From Candidatus Gastranaerophilales bacterium (GTDB taxonomy: Bacteria; Cyanobacteriota; Vampirovibrionia; Gastranaerophilales; Gastranaerophilaceae), in contig CALVER010000062.1 in the NCBI GenBank assembly GCA_944326625.1, positions 1 through 7,573 on the forward strand: a stretch of DNA of 7,573 bases. The letters are read 5' to 3'. A model generated the notes under the pieces. It was given only the letters and a program-made list of their open reading frames with translations. It was not told the DNA's origin and did not search any database. This document shows, one piece after another, positions 1 through 5,878 of this stretch (within the stretch, counting starts at the first letter, position 1; each line of letters starts with the position of its first letter). The translations under genes and the position numbers were made by a program.

Positions 1-14
1 AGTTTTTATGTAAA

Positions 15-46
15 AATAGAAGCCCCTCAAGTGAGGGGCTTCTATT
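15..46 (-). terminator. Intrinsic terminator of the RHH regulator gene
   Basis: A perfect 14-bp inverted repeat (arms 15-28 and 33-46, core GAAGCCCCTC) surrounds the tetraloop AAGT. Read on the minus strand, the hairpin is followed by a run of T (positions 15-11). It starts 28 bases after the stop codon of the RHH gene, so it most likely ends that monocistronic transcript. On the plus strand the tail is only weakly T-rich (TATTATGTTT), so it may also work in that direction for a gene to the left of the window. Confidence 0.88.
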
Positions 47-74
47 ATGTTTCCCAAATTTCCTTCCAACGACC

Positions 75-263
75 TTATTGCAGCAAACTTTCCAAAAGTT
101 CGGCGTTTTTACCTGCTGTGGTTGATTCACGTACTTTTTGTTTGTAAATATACGTGCGCAGAGCTTCTCTGATTAGTTCGCTTCTTGAACGGTTTTCTCC
201 GTCAGCGACCTGATCAATTTTGTTCAAAAATTCTTCGGGCATTGAAATTAATACTCGTGCCAT
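75..263 (-). CDS. CopG/MetJ-type ribbon-helix-helix DNA-binding regulator (62 aa)
   Basis: Small dimeric DNA-binding protein. Residues 2-8 (ARVLISM) form the expected N-terminal beta strand that would enter the major groove. Residues 10-20 form helix A, and residues 25-40 (RSRSELIREALR...) form the typical helix B, with the serine-rich turn and SELIREALR signature of the CopG family. The last 20 residues are a polar tail. The start chosen is the ATG at 263, preceded by AAGGAG five bases away; a longer TTG frame beginning at 284 would bury that ribosome site. It stands alone: a terminator follows directly, and no toxin gene lies beside it, so an ordinary solo regulator is more likely than an antitoxin. 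It is divergent from gltX, and a perfect AT palindrome in its leader (301-322) is a candidate site for autoregulation. Targets cannot be read from the sequence. Confidence 0.9.
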   Translation of the reverse strand: MARVLISMPEEFLNKIDQVADGENRSRSELIREALRTYIYKQKVRESTTAGKNAELLESLLQ

Positions 264-300
264 ATATTCTCCTTTTTCTTTCAAATATTGCTCTGATATA

Positions 301-322
301 TTATTAAAAACATTTTTAATAA
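301..322. promoter_or_regulatory. Perfect 10+2+10 AT palindrome, candidate RHH operator
   Basis: Arms TTATTAAAAA (301-310) and TTTTTAATAA (313-322) are exact reverse complements around a CA centre. The element lies 38 bases upstream of the RHH start codon. RHH repressors commonly bind inverted or direct repeats near their own promoter, so autoregulation is a reasonable inference. The region is very AT-rich, so chance or a weak RNA hairpin in the leader is possible. Confidence 0.4.
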
Positions 323-338
323 AAAAAGTGCTATTTTT

Positions 339-367
339 TATATAGAAAATATATACAAATTTTTAAA
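339..367 (-). promoter_or_regulatory. Possible promoter of the RHH regulator
   Basis: On the minus strand TTTAAA (362-367) and TATATA (339-344) are 17 bases apart, each matching the housekeeping consensus at four of six positions. In sequence this AT-rich such matches are frequent. The position, upstream of the palindrome and the start codon, is sensible, but the call is weak. Confidence 0.28.
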
Positions 368-419
368 ACCCTTGCAGGAAGGCGCATTACGGCAGAATAT
401 TTTTTGTAACATTACTTAA

Positions 420-433
420 CTTTTTGCAAAAAG
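420..433. promoter_or_regulatory. Perfect 14-bp palindrome just upstream of the gltX -35 box
   Basis: CTTTTTGCAAAAAG is a perfect palindrome ending six bases before the gltX -35 box, a position suited to a regulator site. A near copy with one mismatch (CTTTTTGTAAAAA, 1969-1981) lies just after gltX, but there the A-run belongs to the terminator. No family is recognised. Confidence 0.3.
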
Positions 434-439
434 CCTTTG

Positions 440-468
440 TTGAAATGAGATTATGTCTGTGGTATTCT
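440..468 (+). promoter_or_regulatory. Housekeeping-type promoter of gltX
   Basis: TTGAAA (440-445) and TATTCT (463-468) are separated by exactly 17 bases, matching the sigma-70 consensus at five and four of six positions. The predicted transcript start near 475 gives a leader of about 23 bases that carries the AGAAGG ribosome site (488-493). Confidence 0.6.
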
Positions 469-497
469 TTTGTGTGCTATAAAAGAAAGAAGGAAAT

Positions 498-1961
498 ATG
501 ACAGAAGTTAGAGTAAGAATTGCGCCTTCTCCGAGCGGAAATCTTCATATCGGAACCGCACGTACAGCGCTTTTTAATTATTTATTCGCAAAGAAAAATA
601 ACGGCAAATTTATCTTGAGAATTGAGGATACCGACGCCGAACGTACAAGTCAGGCATATATTGATAATATTTTTGACAGCTTGAAGGCATTGGGCTTGAA
701 CTGGGATGAAGGTCCCGATGTTGGCGGCCCCTATGGCCCTTATACCCAGTCAGAAAGATTTGACATTTATCCGAAATACGCGCAAATGCTTTTGGATAAA
801 GGTTTTGCGTATGAATGTTTTTGCACTCCGGAAGAATTGGAGGCTGAAAAACAGCTTGCGACACAGAATAAAAAGCCTTATGTATATTCCAAAAAGTGCG
901 AAAATTTAACAGAAGAAGAAAAAGCAAAATTAAGAGCCGAAGGCAGAAAACCCGCAATTCGTTTTAATATTGCAAAAGCTCAAAAAGCTTTCCACGAAGG
1001 TACGATTTTGAAATTCGATGACCTTGTAAAAGGCGAACTTCACATGGATACAAGCCTGCTCGGTGATTTTGTAATTATGAAATCCAACGGAACCCCGACA
1101 TATAACTTTGCGGTTGTTATTGACGATATGCTGATGAAAATTTCACACGTTATCCGCGGAGAGGATCATATTTCAAATACATTCAAACAAATTCTTATTT
1201 TTGAAGCTTTAGGTGCGGAAGTTCCGAGATTCGGACACCTTGGCATGATTTTGGCACCTGACAGAAGCAAACTTTCTAAAAGACATGGTGCAACGGCAGT
1301 TTCCGAATTCGTTGAAAAAGGTTATCTGACGGAAGCTTTAATCAACTTTGTTGCGCTTTTGGGCTGGTCACCGTCTGACGGTCAGGAAATCAAATCAATT
1401 GACGAAATCGCTAAAGACTTCAGAATAGGTGATATTTCTTCATCTAACTCGATTTTTGAATACGATAAATTGAACTGGATGAACAGCCATTATATAAAAA
1501 TGCTGAGCATTGACGAGCTGAAAGAAAGATTGAAACCGTATTTGACAAAATACGATTTGACCGAGCTTACGGACGAACAATATACCAGAATGGTTGAAAT
1601 TACCTATGAACCTTTGACATTATTGTCGGATATTACGGACGCTGTGCCGTATTTCTTCGGCGAAGATGTTGAAATCGACCCGAAAGCTCAGGCTGATGTC
1701 CTTGATACGGACGTTGCTCAGGATGTTTTGAAAGAATTTTTAAGACAGGCTGAGGCCTGGGAATTCACGGAAGAAAATCTTCATGAAAAGCTTGAAGCTT
1801 TCCGTGCAGAATACAAGGAAAAAGGTATTAAGCCGAAAGTTACAATGTGGGCGATAAGAGCAGCCGTTACAGGAAGAACATGCGGTGCCGATATGACGGC
1901 AATCCTTGCAATTCTCGGCAAAGACAAAGTCTTCCGCAGAGTTAAAAAAGCTATTAAGTAG
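498..1961 (+). CDS. gltX: Glutamyl-tRNA synthetase (487 aa)
   Basis: Class I aminoacyl-tRNA synthetase that charges tRNA-Glu (and, in lineages lacking GlnRS, also tRNA-Gln) with glutamate in the cytoplasm. The N-terminal catalytic Rossmann domain opens with RIAPSPSGNLHIGTA; the HIGH-type motif is HIGT at 17-20. RIEDTD follows at 41-46. A C-x-C pair at 107/109 with C134 matches the zinc-binding insert found in many bacterial GluRS. The KMSKS-type loop reads KLSKR (258-262) and is followed by HGA. The rest, to residue 487, is the helical anticodon-binding region, and total length is normal for the family. The ATG start has AGAAGG four bases upstream. The gene has its own promoter and a terminator directly behind it, so it looks monocistronic. 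Whether the enzyme discriminates between tRNA-Glu and tRNA-Gln was not settled here. Confidence 0.98.
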   Translation: MTEVRVRIAPSPSGNLHIGTARTALFNYLFAKKNNGKFILRIEDTDAERTSQAYIDNIFDSLKALGLNWDEGPDVGGPYGPYTQSERFDIYPKYAQMLLDKGFAYECFCTPEELEAEKQLATQNKKPYVYSKKCENLTEEEKAKLRAEGRKPAIRFNIAKAQKAFHEGTILKFDDLVKGELHMDTSLLGDFVIMKSNGTPTYNFAVVIDDMLMKISHVIRGEDHISNTFKQILIFEALGAEVPRFGHLGMILAPDRSKLSKRHGATAVSEFVEKGYLTEALINFVALLGWSPSDGQEIKSIDEIAKDFRIGDISSSNSIFEYDKLNWMNSHYIKMLSIDELKERLKPYLTKYDLTELTDEQYTRMVEITYEPLTLLSDITDAVPYFFGEDVEIDPKAQADVLDTDVAQDVLKEFLRQAEAWEFTEENLHEKLEAFRAEYKEKGIKPKVTMWAIRAAVTGRTCGADMTAILAILGKDKVFRRVKKAIK

Positions 1962-1977
1962 TTTGTAACTTTTTGTA

Positions 1978-2015
1978 AAAAATCCCGGATTGCGTTAAAG
2001 TTTTTCGGGATTTTT
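1978..2015 (+). terminator. Intrinsic terminator of gltX, with promoter elements in its loop
   Basis: A 10-bp perfect stem, AAAAATCCCG (1978-1987) with CGGGATTTTT (2006-2015), ends in a T-run. It begins 16 bases after the gltX stop. The loop is unusually long (18 bases) and contains TTAAAGTTTTT, which matches the upstream box of the candidate promoter of the next gene. Confidence 0.82.
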
Positions 2016-2024
2016 CCGTATTTA
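1996..2024 (+). promoter_or_regulatory. Candidate sigma-28-like promoter of small gene 1
   Basis: TAAAGTTT (1996-2003), eleven bases, then TCCGTATT (2015-2022). The family consensus for FliA/SigD-type sigma factors is roughly TAAAGTTT, N11, GCCGATAA, so the upstream box and spacing match well and the downstream box partly (CCG kept). A housekeeping reading (TTAAAG, 18 bases, TATTTA) is also possible. The same arrangement recurs before the second small gene and the HD-GYP gene. The CCG lies 36 bases before the ATG at 2052. A 12-bp palindrome, TTTAATATTAAA, follows at 2021-2032. Confidence 0.4.
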
Positions 2025-2051
2025 ATATTAAATAAAGAATCGGAGGTTTAT

Positions 2052-2261
2052 ATGGCTTTGGAAAACAAAATCTCAAAAACTGCATCATACGAAGAAGTAA
2101 TGGATTTTTTGAATTCATTTGAAGATGTTGACAGCATGCTGCTGGATTTTTTGGAAGACTCAAAACCGGATATCAAAGTTATAAGCGGGAATGATGAAAC
2201 TTCGTATAATTATGACGATTTTTTGAAAATTTTTGACGAGGACGGTCTGGAAGCTCTGTAA
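2052..2261 (+). CDS. Small acidic protein of unknown function, paralogue 1 (69 aa)
   Basis: Not recognised as a known family. It is very likely a real gene: it has a strong GGAGG ribosome site (2042-2046) five bases before the ATG and is framed by the gltX terminator and its own terminator. The protein is soluble, with no signal or membrane segment, and strongly acidic (19 Asp/Glu against 5 Lys). Residues 12-36 look helical (amphipathic SYEEVMDFLNSF...). The C-terminal block 50-66 reads T-S-Y-x-Y-D-x-F-L-x-I-F-D-x-x-G-L. Ten of these 17 positions are identical in the next gene downstream (its residues 60-76), so the two appear to be paralogues sharing a C-terminal motif with diverged N-termini. 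The D/G-rich block does not fit an EF-hand. A small protein-binding or adaptor role is conceivable but unproven. Confidence 0.75.
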   Translation: MALENKISKTASYEEVMDFLNSFEDVDSMLLDFLEDSKPDIKVISGNDETSYNYDDFLKIFDEDGLEAL

Positions 2262-2285
2262 TCAAAAATATAAAGAAATGTAAAG

Positions 2286-2323
2286 AAACTGCCGCGGATT
2301 ATAAAAGATTTGCGGCAGTTTTT
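2286..2323 (+). terminator. Intrinsic terminator of small gene 1
   Basis: A 10-bp perfect stem, AAACTGCCGC (2286-2295) with GCGGCAGTTT (2312-2321), continues into a run of five T (2319-2323). The loop is 16 bases long and, like the gltX terminator, holds GGATT and an AAAG element. It is 24 bases after the stop codon. The first and second terminators both run into TTTTTCCGTAT. Confidence 0.85.
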
Positions 2324-2336
2324 CCGTATATATAAA
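2303..2336 (+). promoter_or_regulatory. Candidate sigma-28-like promoter of small gene 2, rsmH and ftsL
   Basis: AAAAGATT (2303-2310), twelve bases, then TCCGTATA (2323-2330), continuing as TATAAA. The CCG lies 38 bases before the ATG at 2362. The upstream box is a weaker match to TAAAGTTT than in the other two copies. A -10 box of ordinary type (TATATA at 2327-2332) overlaps, so housekeeping polymerase could use it too. The upstream half sits in the loop of the preceding terminator. Confidence 0.38.
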
Positions 2337-2361
2337 CGGGACTCAGGGATAGAAAGAGAAA

Positions 2362-2607
2362 ATGGAATTTAGGAAGAACATACTTATCATGCTTATGAAT
2401 TGTATTGACCGTCCGGCAAGGGAGGATCTCAATGTTGATGAGGATATGGCGGATATTCTCGCGAGGCTTCAAAACAAGCGTATGGCCGAGATAAAGCAGC
2501 TTATAGAAATCATAGATGCCGGCGACAATAACAAAAGAACGAGTTATTCTTATGACAAATTCATAGAAATATACGACCATTACGGGCTTGGCGGTTTTAT
2601 TTTTTAA
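2362..2607 (+). CDS. Small protein of unknown function, paralogue 2, upstream of rsmH (81 aa)
   Basis: Not recognised as a known family. The N-terminus (residues 1-16, hydrophobic MEFRKNILIMLMNC) and a long likely helix (about 26-52, with EDMADILARLQ and EIKQLIEIID) precede a C-terminal block at 60-76, T-S-Y-x-Y-D-x-F-I-x-I-Y-D-x-x-G-L, which matches the preceding 69-aa protein at ten of 17 positions; a short I-x-I...GDN stretch before it can also be aligned. The ribosome site is weak (AGAGA), so the start is less certain than for paralogue 1, though no better in-frame start is visible. It is 15 bases upstream of rsmH and in the same frame, with two stop codons between. It probably heads the rsmH-ftsL operon, occupying the place of mraZ in the usual dcw order, but it has no resemblance to MraZ (which is about 140 aa). 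Confidence 0.7.
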   Translation: MEFRKNILIMLMNCIDRPAREDLNVDEDMADILARLQNKRMAEIKQLIEIIDAGDNNKRTSYSYDKFIEIYDHYGLGGFIF

Positions 2608-2622
2608 TGCTAAAATTTTTTT

Positions 2623-3564
2623 ATGGAAGAATTTAAGCATTATACAGTAATGAAAAATGAGGCTGTTGACGCGCTGGAATGTAAGAACGGGCTTGTTTAC
2701 GTGGATTGCACCCTCGGGGGCGGAGGCCACAGTGAGCTTATTTTGCAAAGGATTTCGCCTGACGGCAGACTCATAGCCTTTGATATTGACGATGACGCAA
2801 TACAGGCGGCGTCCGAACGTCTGAAAAATTGCAAAAATGTTACAATTGTTAAGAAGTCTTACACAAATATTAAAAAAGTTCTTCAAAATCTGGGAATTGA
2901 AAAAATAACCGGCGGGGTGCTTTTTGACCTTGGAGCCTCTTATCACCAGCTGACTAAAGCTGAGCGCGGTTTTTCGTTTATGAAAGATGCGCCTCTGGAT
3001 ATGAGATTTGACACAAATTCCGATTTTACGGCGTATGATGTTGTGAATTTTTACCCCGAAGAAGATTTGGTCAGAATTTTTTCCGAATACGGTGAAGAAC
3101 GCTTCTCCAAAAGGATTGCAAAGGCAATCACAGATGCCCGCAAAAAGAAAAAAATTGAAACAACTCTTGAATTATCCGATTTAATCATCAAATCCACGCC
3201 AAAGATTAAATCCGCCGTACACCCCGCAACACGTGTGTTTCAGGCAATCCGGATTGAAGTTAATCATGAGTTACAAAATGTTAAAAATACATTAAATGAT
3301 GTGTTGGATTTATTGGAGTTTGGTGCTATAATAAGTGTAATAAGTTTTCACTCACTGGAAGACAGAATAGTGAAACACTTGTTCAAATACCACTCACAGC
3401 GCTGTCATTGCGATAAAAATCAGATGATTTGCAAATGTCCGCCTCCGGTATTGGAATTGGTGAACAAAAAACCGATAATGGCAAGCGCAGAGGAGATTAG
3501 AGAAAATCCGCCTTCGAGGAGTGCAAAGTTAAGAATCGCAAGGTGCATACGACAAAGTTTGTAG
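2623..3564 (+). CDS. rsmH: 16S rRNA (cytosine-1402-N4)-methyltransferase RsmH (313 aa)
   Basis: SAM-dependent enzyme (also called MraW) that N4-methylates C1402 in the decoding centre of 16S rRNA. Family landmarks appear in order: HYTVMKNEAVDAL (6-18); the SAM-binding loop DCTLGGGGHS (28-37); DLGASYHQL (102-110); RGFSFMKDAPLDMRFD (115-130); HPATRVFQAIRIEVNHEL (200-217); SFHSLEDR (241-248); and the terminal SRSAKLR (298-304). The cysteine pattern C261-x-C263 with C270-x-C272 also occurs in relatives. Length is normal. The ATG chosen fits the usual N-terminus, but no ribosome site is visible: the bases before it are AAAATTTTTTT. Translation may therefore depend on coupling to the upstream small gene, 15 bases away. 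It is followed after 16 bases by the ftsL-like gene, the normal dcw neighbour. Confidence 0.97.
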   Translation: MEEFKHYTVMKNEAVDALECKNGLVYVDCTLGGGGHSELILQRISPDGRLIAFDIDDDAIQAASERLKNCKNVTIVKKSYTNIKKVLQNLGIEKITGGVLFDLGASYHQLTKAERGFSFMKDAPLDMRFDTNSDFTAYDVVNFYPEEDLVRIFSEYGEERFSKRIAKAITDARKKKKIETTLELSDLIIKSTPKIKSAVHPATRVFQAIRIEVNHELQNVKNTLNDVLDLLEFGAIISVISFHSLEDRIVKHLFKYHSQRCHCDKNQMICKCPPPVLELVNKKPIMASAEEIRENPPSRSAKLRIARCIRQSL

Positions 3565-3580
3565 TTGGGGAAAGAAAAAG

Positions 3581-4096
3581 TTGAATACGGCAAGAGCACA
3601 TAAATTAGATTATTCTTATCAGCTGGGGCAGGGGAGCTACGCAGAAGAAAACAGTACCTTATATACAGAAGTAACTGAAGAAGATTACAGCAAGTATGTC
3701 CAAAACCCTATAGAAGAAACACCGATTATAGAAGGTTATTTTTATAAAGAAAGCACGGTGAAAGATATGGCGATAAGAAAAGTTAATAAATCATTATGCG
3801 GGCTTTTGGTGATGGCTATTTTAACCACTTTTGTAAGCTATTATTTTGTTATGTGCAATGAATTAACCCTCAACACTCTTAACCGCCAGATTATTTCTCT
3901 GAACGATGAAAATACCGAATTGCAGAACAATCTGGACAGACTAAAATCCTTTAACAATGTTGATAATAAAATGATGCAGTATAACCTTTTACAAAAAGCC
4001 GAAAAGGTTATTGAAGTTCCTGCAGTAGTGCCTACGCAGACCGTTGATAAAACTAAAATTGCGTCTGCTCCTTTTAAGTGGGCTATCGGGTATTAA
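3581..4096 (+). CDS. ftsL: FtsL-like bitopic septum protein with coiled coil (171 aa)
   Basis: Probable cell-division protein of the FtsL/DivIC type, which in known bacteria pairs with FtsB/DivIC and FtsQ to control septal peptidoglycan synthesis. Seen in the sequence: a long hydrophilic N-terminal region (1-70), one transmembrane segment (about 71-91, SLCGLLVMAILTTFVSYYFV), then a coiled coil (about 92-142, with regular L/I/N heptads and NDENTELQNNLDRLKS), and a short tail with VPAVVP. The LKS...A-x-K-x-x-x-V-P pattern after the coil resembles FtsL. The main support is position, directly after rsmH. The cytoplasmic tail is longer than the few tens of residues usual in FtsL. The start is a TTG at 3581 with GGGGAAAG upstream; an internal ATG (Met63) would leave almost no cytoplasmic part. 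The stop codon overlaps that of the convergent glycosyltransferase. Confidence 0.72.
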   Translation: MNTARAHKLDYSYQLGQGSYAEENSTLYTEVTEEDYSKYVQNPIEETPIIEGYFYKESTVKDMAIRKVNKSLCGLLVMAILTTFVSYYFVMCNELTLNTLNRQIISLNDENTELQNNLDRLKSFNNVDNKMMQYNLLQKAEKVIEVPAVVPTQTVDKTKIASAPFKWAIGY

Positions 4097-5019
4097 TTAA
4101 ATCTGAACTTCAATCCTATAATAGTAAGAACTTTTTTACCGTTTTGTCTTTCCATTGCAAATAAAAAACGCAGGAATTTTCCAATTAAAAACAGCGGTAA
4201 ATTTGCATAGAGCTTAAGTCTATAACCTTTTTCGTAATCTTTCCACTCGGTCAAACGCAAATATTTAAAATATTCTTCTTTTGCAACCTGTTTAAAATTG
4301 GCATGCCAGGGTTTGTGCTTGCCTATATAGTGAATAATTCGAGCATCAGGAAGCATTTGTACAAATTCTTTTGAGCCTTCGTATAATGAAACCTGTACAT
4401 TCCAGCATTTCGCAAGCCGGAGCATGCCGTCCCGGAGCACGCAGTTTATAACATCCTGATCATGAAGAACAATTTTGTCAGGATACTCTCTCATAAAGCT
4501 GAAGAATTTTTCCGTAATATCATCTTCCCGCCATTTTTTCAGATTTAAAACAAGTACACCTGAATTACAATAATGTTTTAGCCCTAATCTTTTCAAATGA
4601 ATGTTTTCATCACAATCGATGACTCCAGCATAATATTTATCGGAAATATCGGTCTCAAACAATTCTGCCAGAGATGTTTTGACTATTATATCAACATCCA
4701 GATATAATAATTTGTCTAAATCAGGGCACAATTCGGGTAGCAAAAGTCTGTAATATGCCGCCGGCGTTATGTGATTTTTCTTGCCTTGCGGGAATTTTTT
4801 GTGCAAATTTTGGTCTATGGTCAAGAATTTTATGTTGAAATCGTATTTGTTTTTCAGATTAAGAATTTTGGTCTTATTTTCGTCCGTAATCCCGCCGTCG
4901 AGAACGTAAACAAAAATTTCGTCATCCGGTGATTTGTTCTCCAAAACTGACACCAGAGTAACCGCAAGATGCTGTGCATAATTATTATCTGATGAAAAAC
5001 AAATATTTATTTTTGGCAT
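4093..5019 (-). CDS. Glycosyltransferase family 8, LgtC-like (308 aa)
   Basis: Retaining GT-A glycosyltransferase, probably adding a hexose to a cell-surface glycan at the inner face of the membrane. Landmarks (numbered from MPKINIC): N-terminal NICFSSDNNYAQHLAV nucleotide-sugar fold; LLYLDVDIIV with the metal-binding D-x-D at 108-110; YCNSGVLVLNL (150-160); HDQDVIN (186-192); and HYIGKHKPW (230-238), the GT8 equivalents of LgtC. The last 40 residues are basic and hydrophobic (LPLFLIGKFLRFLF), consistent with membrane attachment. The ATG at 5019 is chosen because GGGAGG lies four bases upstream; the in-frame ATG at 5031 would start on that site. It overlaps the upstream GT2 gene by 13 bases, so the two are probably coupled. 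Donor and acceptor sugars cannot be predicted. Its stop overlaps the ftsL stop by four bases. Confidence 0.93.
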   Translation of the reverse strand: MPKINICFSSDNNYAQHLAVTLVSVLENKSPDDEIFVYVLDGGITDENKTKILNLKNKYDFNIKFLTIDQNLHKKFPQGKKNHITPAAYYRLLLPELCPDLDKLLYLDVDIIVKTSLAELFETDISDKYYAGVIDCDENIHLKRLGLKHYCNSGVLVLNLKKWREDDITEKFFSFMREYPDKIVLHDQDVINCVLRDGMLRLAKCWNVQVSLYEGSKEFVQMLPDARIIHYIGKHKPWHANFKQVAKEEYFKYLRLTEWKDYEKGYRLKLYANLPLFLIGKFLRFLFAMERQNGKKVLTIIGLKFRFN

Positions 5020-5861
5020 TTTACCTCCCATAACGGTATTACGCCGAACAGTGCAAACCTTTTGGATTTTATGCTTTCCTGAACTGAGGCAAGCGTAAAG
5101 TCCGCAATAGTGAATTTTTTACTGACAGCCCAATAGGTTTTGTCCGGAATATTAATATTTTTAGACTTGATAAAATCGAGAATTTCGCGCTTGCTTTTTT
5201 CTTTATCAAGGCGTTTATTTTTGTCCATGGTTTTGACGGTTGATGAGGGATTTTGAAAATAATAGTAATAAGTCCCCGGAACCGTTACGAGTTTGTTTGA
5301 AGCATAAAGGGCTTTTATTGTAAAAGGCCCGTCCTCAAAATACATGCCTTCCGTGAATTTCAGACCTGAAAGAATTTCTTTTTTGTAAATTTTATTCCAG
5401 ATACAGCCTTCTTTAAGCGCATTAGCGGCTTTGATTTTATTCTCGATTTTTTCGTAAATTTTTTCTTCCGTCAAATTCAGTCTTATTTTGTGTTTTTTGG
5501 GGCCTGTTCTTATAAAATCCGCCATGGCAATATCAGCGTCATATTTTTTCGCGGCATTGTATAATTTTTCGTAGTAATCCGCGTCAACCCAGTCGTCACT
5601 GTCAATAAACCCGATATATTCGCCTTGTGCTATATCCAGCCCGATGTTTCTTGCGGAAGATTGTCCGCCGTTTTTTTTATCTATTATTTTAATCCGTGAA
5701 TCGGCAAAATTTTCAAGAAGCTTTCTTGAATTATCCGAAGAGCCGTCGTTTACGCAGATAATTTCAATATCTTTAAGCGTCTGGTTAACAAGGCTTTTTA
5801 TACATTTTTCAATATATTTTTCAGAGTTATAAACAGGTATAACAACGCTTATTTTTGCCAT
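5007..5861 (-). CDS. Glycosyltransferase family 2 (284 aa)
   Basis: Inverting GT-A glycosyltransferase of the type found in LPS, capsule and exopolysaccharide clusters. It begins with the family hallmark ISVVIPVYNSEKYIEKCI (4-21), then VNDGSSDNS (37-45, nucleotide binding), GGQSSARN (65-72), and IDSDDW with the metal-binding D-x-D (87-91). The WNKIYK segment (155-160) and E176-D177 in MYFEDGPF supply the likely catalytic base region. The end, FALFGVIPLWEVK, is like the LFG-x-IPL tails of many surface-glycan transferases. No membrane helix is seen. The ATG at 5861 has AAGGAG five bases upstream. It is the first gene of a two-gene operon with the GT8, with its own promoter. The pair is inserted, in opposite orientation, between the rsmH-ftsL operon and the HD-GYP gene. 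No other polysaccharide genes are in view, so the product is unknown. Confidence 0.95.
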   Translation of the reverse strand: MAKISVVIPVYNSEKYIEKCIKSLVNQTLKDIEIICVNDGSSDNSRKLLENFADSRIKIIDKKNGGQSSARNIGLDIAQGEYIGFIDSDDWVDADYYEKLYNAAKKYDADIAMADFIRTGPKKHKIRLNLTEEKIYEKIENKIKAANALKEGCIWNKIYKKEILSGLKFTEGMYFEDGPFTIKALYASNKLVTVPGTYYYYFQNPSSTVKTMDKNKRLDKEKSKREILDFIKSKNINIPDKTYWAVSKKFTIADFTLASVQESIKSKRFALFGVIPLWEVKCQK

Positions 5862-5878
5862 AAATTCTCCTTAGAAAA

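Noticed and set aside
75..263. RHH protein as the antitoxin of a toxin-antitoxin pair
   Set aside because: A terminator follows immediately and no small partner gene is adjacent on either side within the window.
264..284. Longer RHH protein starting with TTG at 284
   Set aside because: The extra seven codons contain the AAGGAG site of the ATG at 263, and RHH proteins of this type begin with MARVLISMP-like sequence.
610..957. Minus-strand open frame of 115 codons within gltX
   Set aside because: It is antisense to a strongly conserved region of GluRS and shows no motif or ribosome site.
2052..2261. EF-hand or calcium-binding protein, because of the Asp-rich C-terminus
   Set aside because: The Asp spacing does not give the 12-residue D-x-D-x-D-G loop, and the paralogue lacks most of these acidic residues.
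2299..2946. Minus-strand open frame of 215 codons across the second small gene and the 5' part of rsmH
   Set aside because: It lies antisense to two better-supported genes, has no recognisable domain, and its composition is that of a reverse-complement shadow.
2362..3564. Second small gene and rsmH as one protein read through the stop
   Set aside because: They share a frame, but two stop codons (TAA, then TAA after one codon) separate them, and rsmH has a normal N-terminus at its own ATG.
4093..5861. Recently acquired glycosyltransferase island
   Set aside because: No insertion sequence, tRNA, direct repeat or obvious composition shift marks its borders; opposite orientation alone is not enough.
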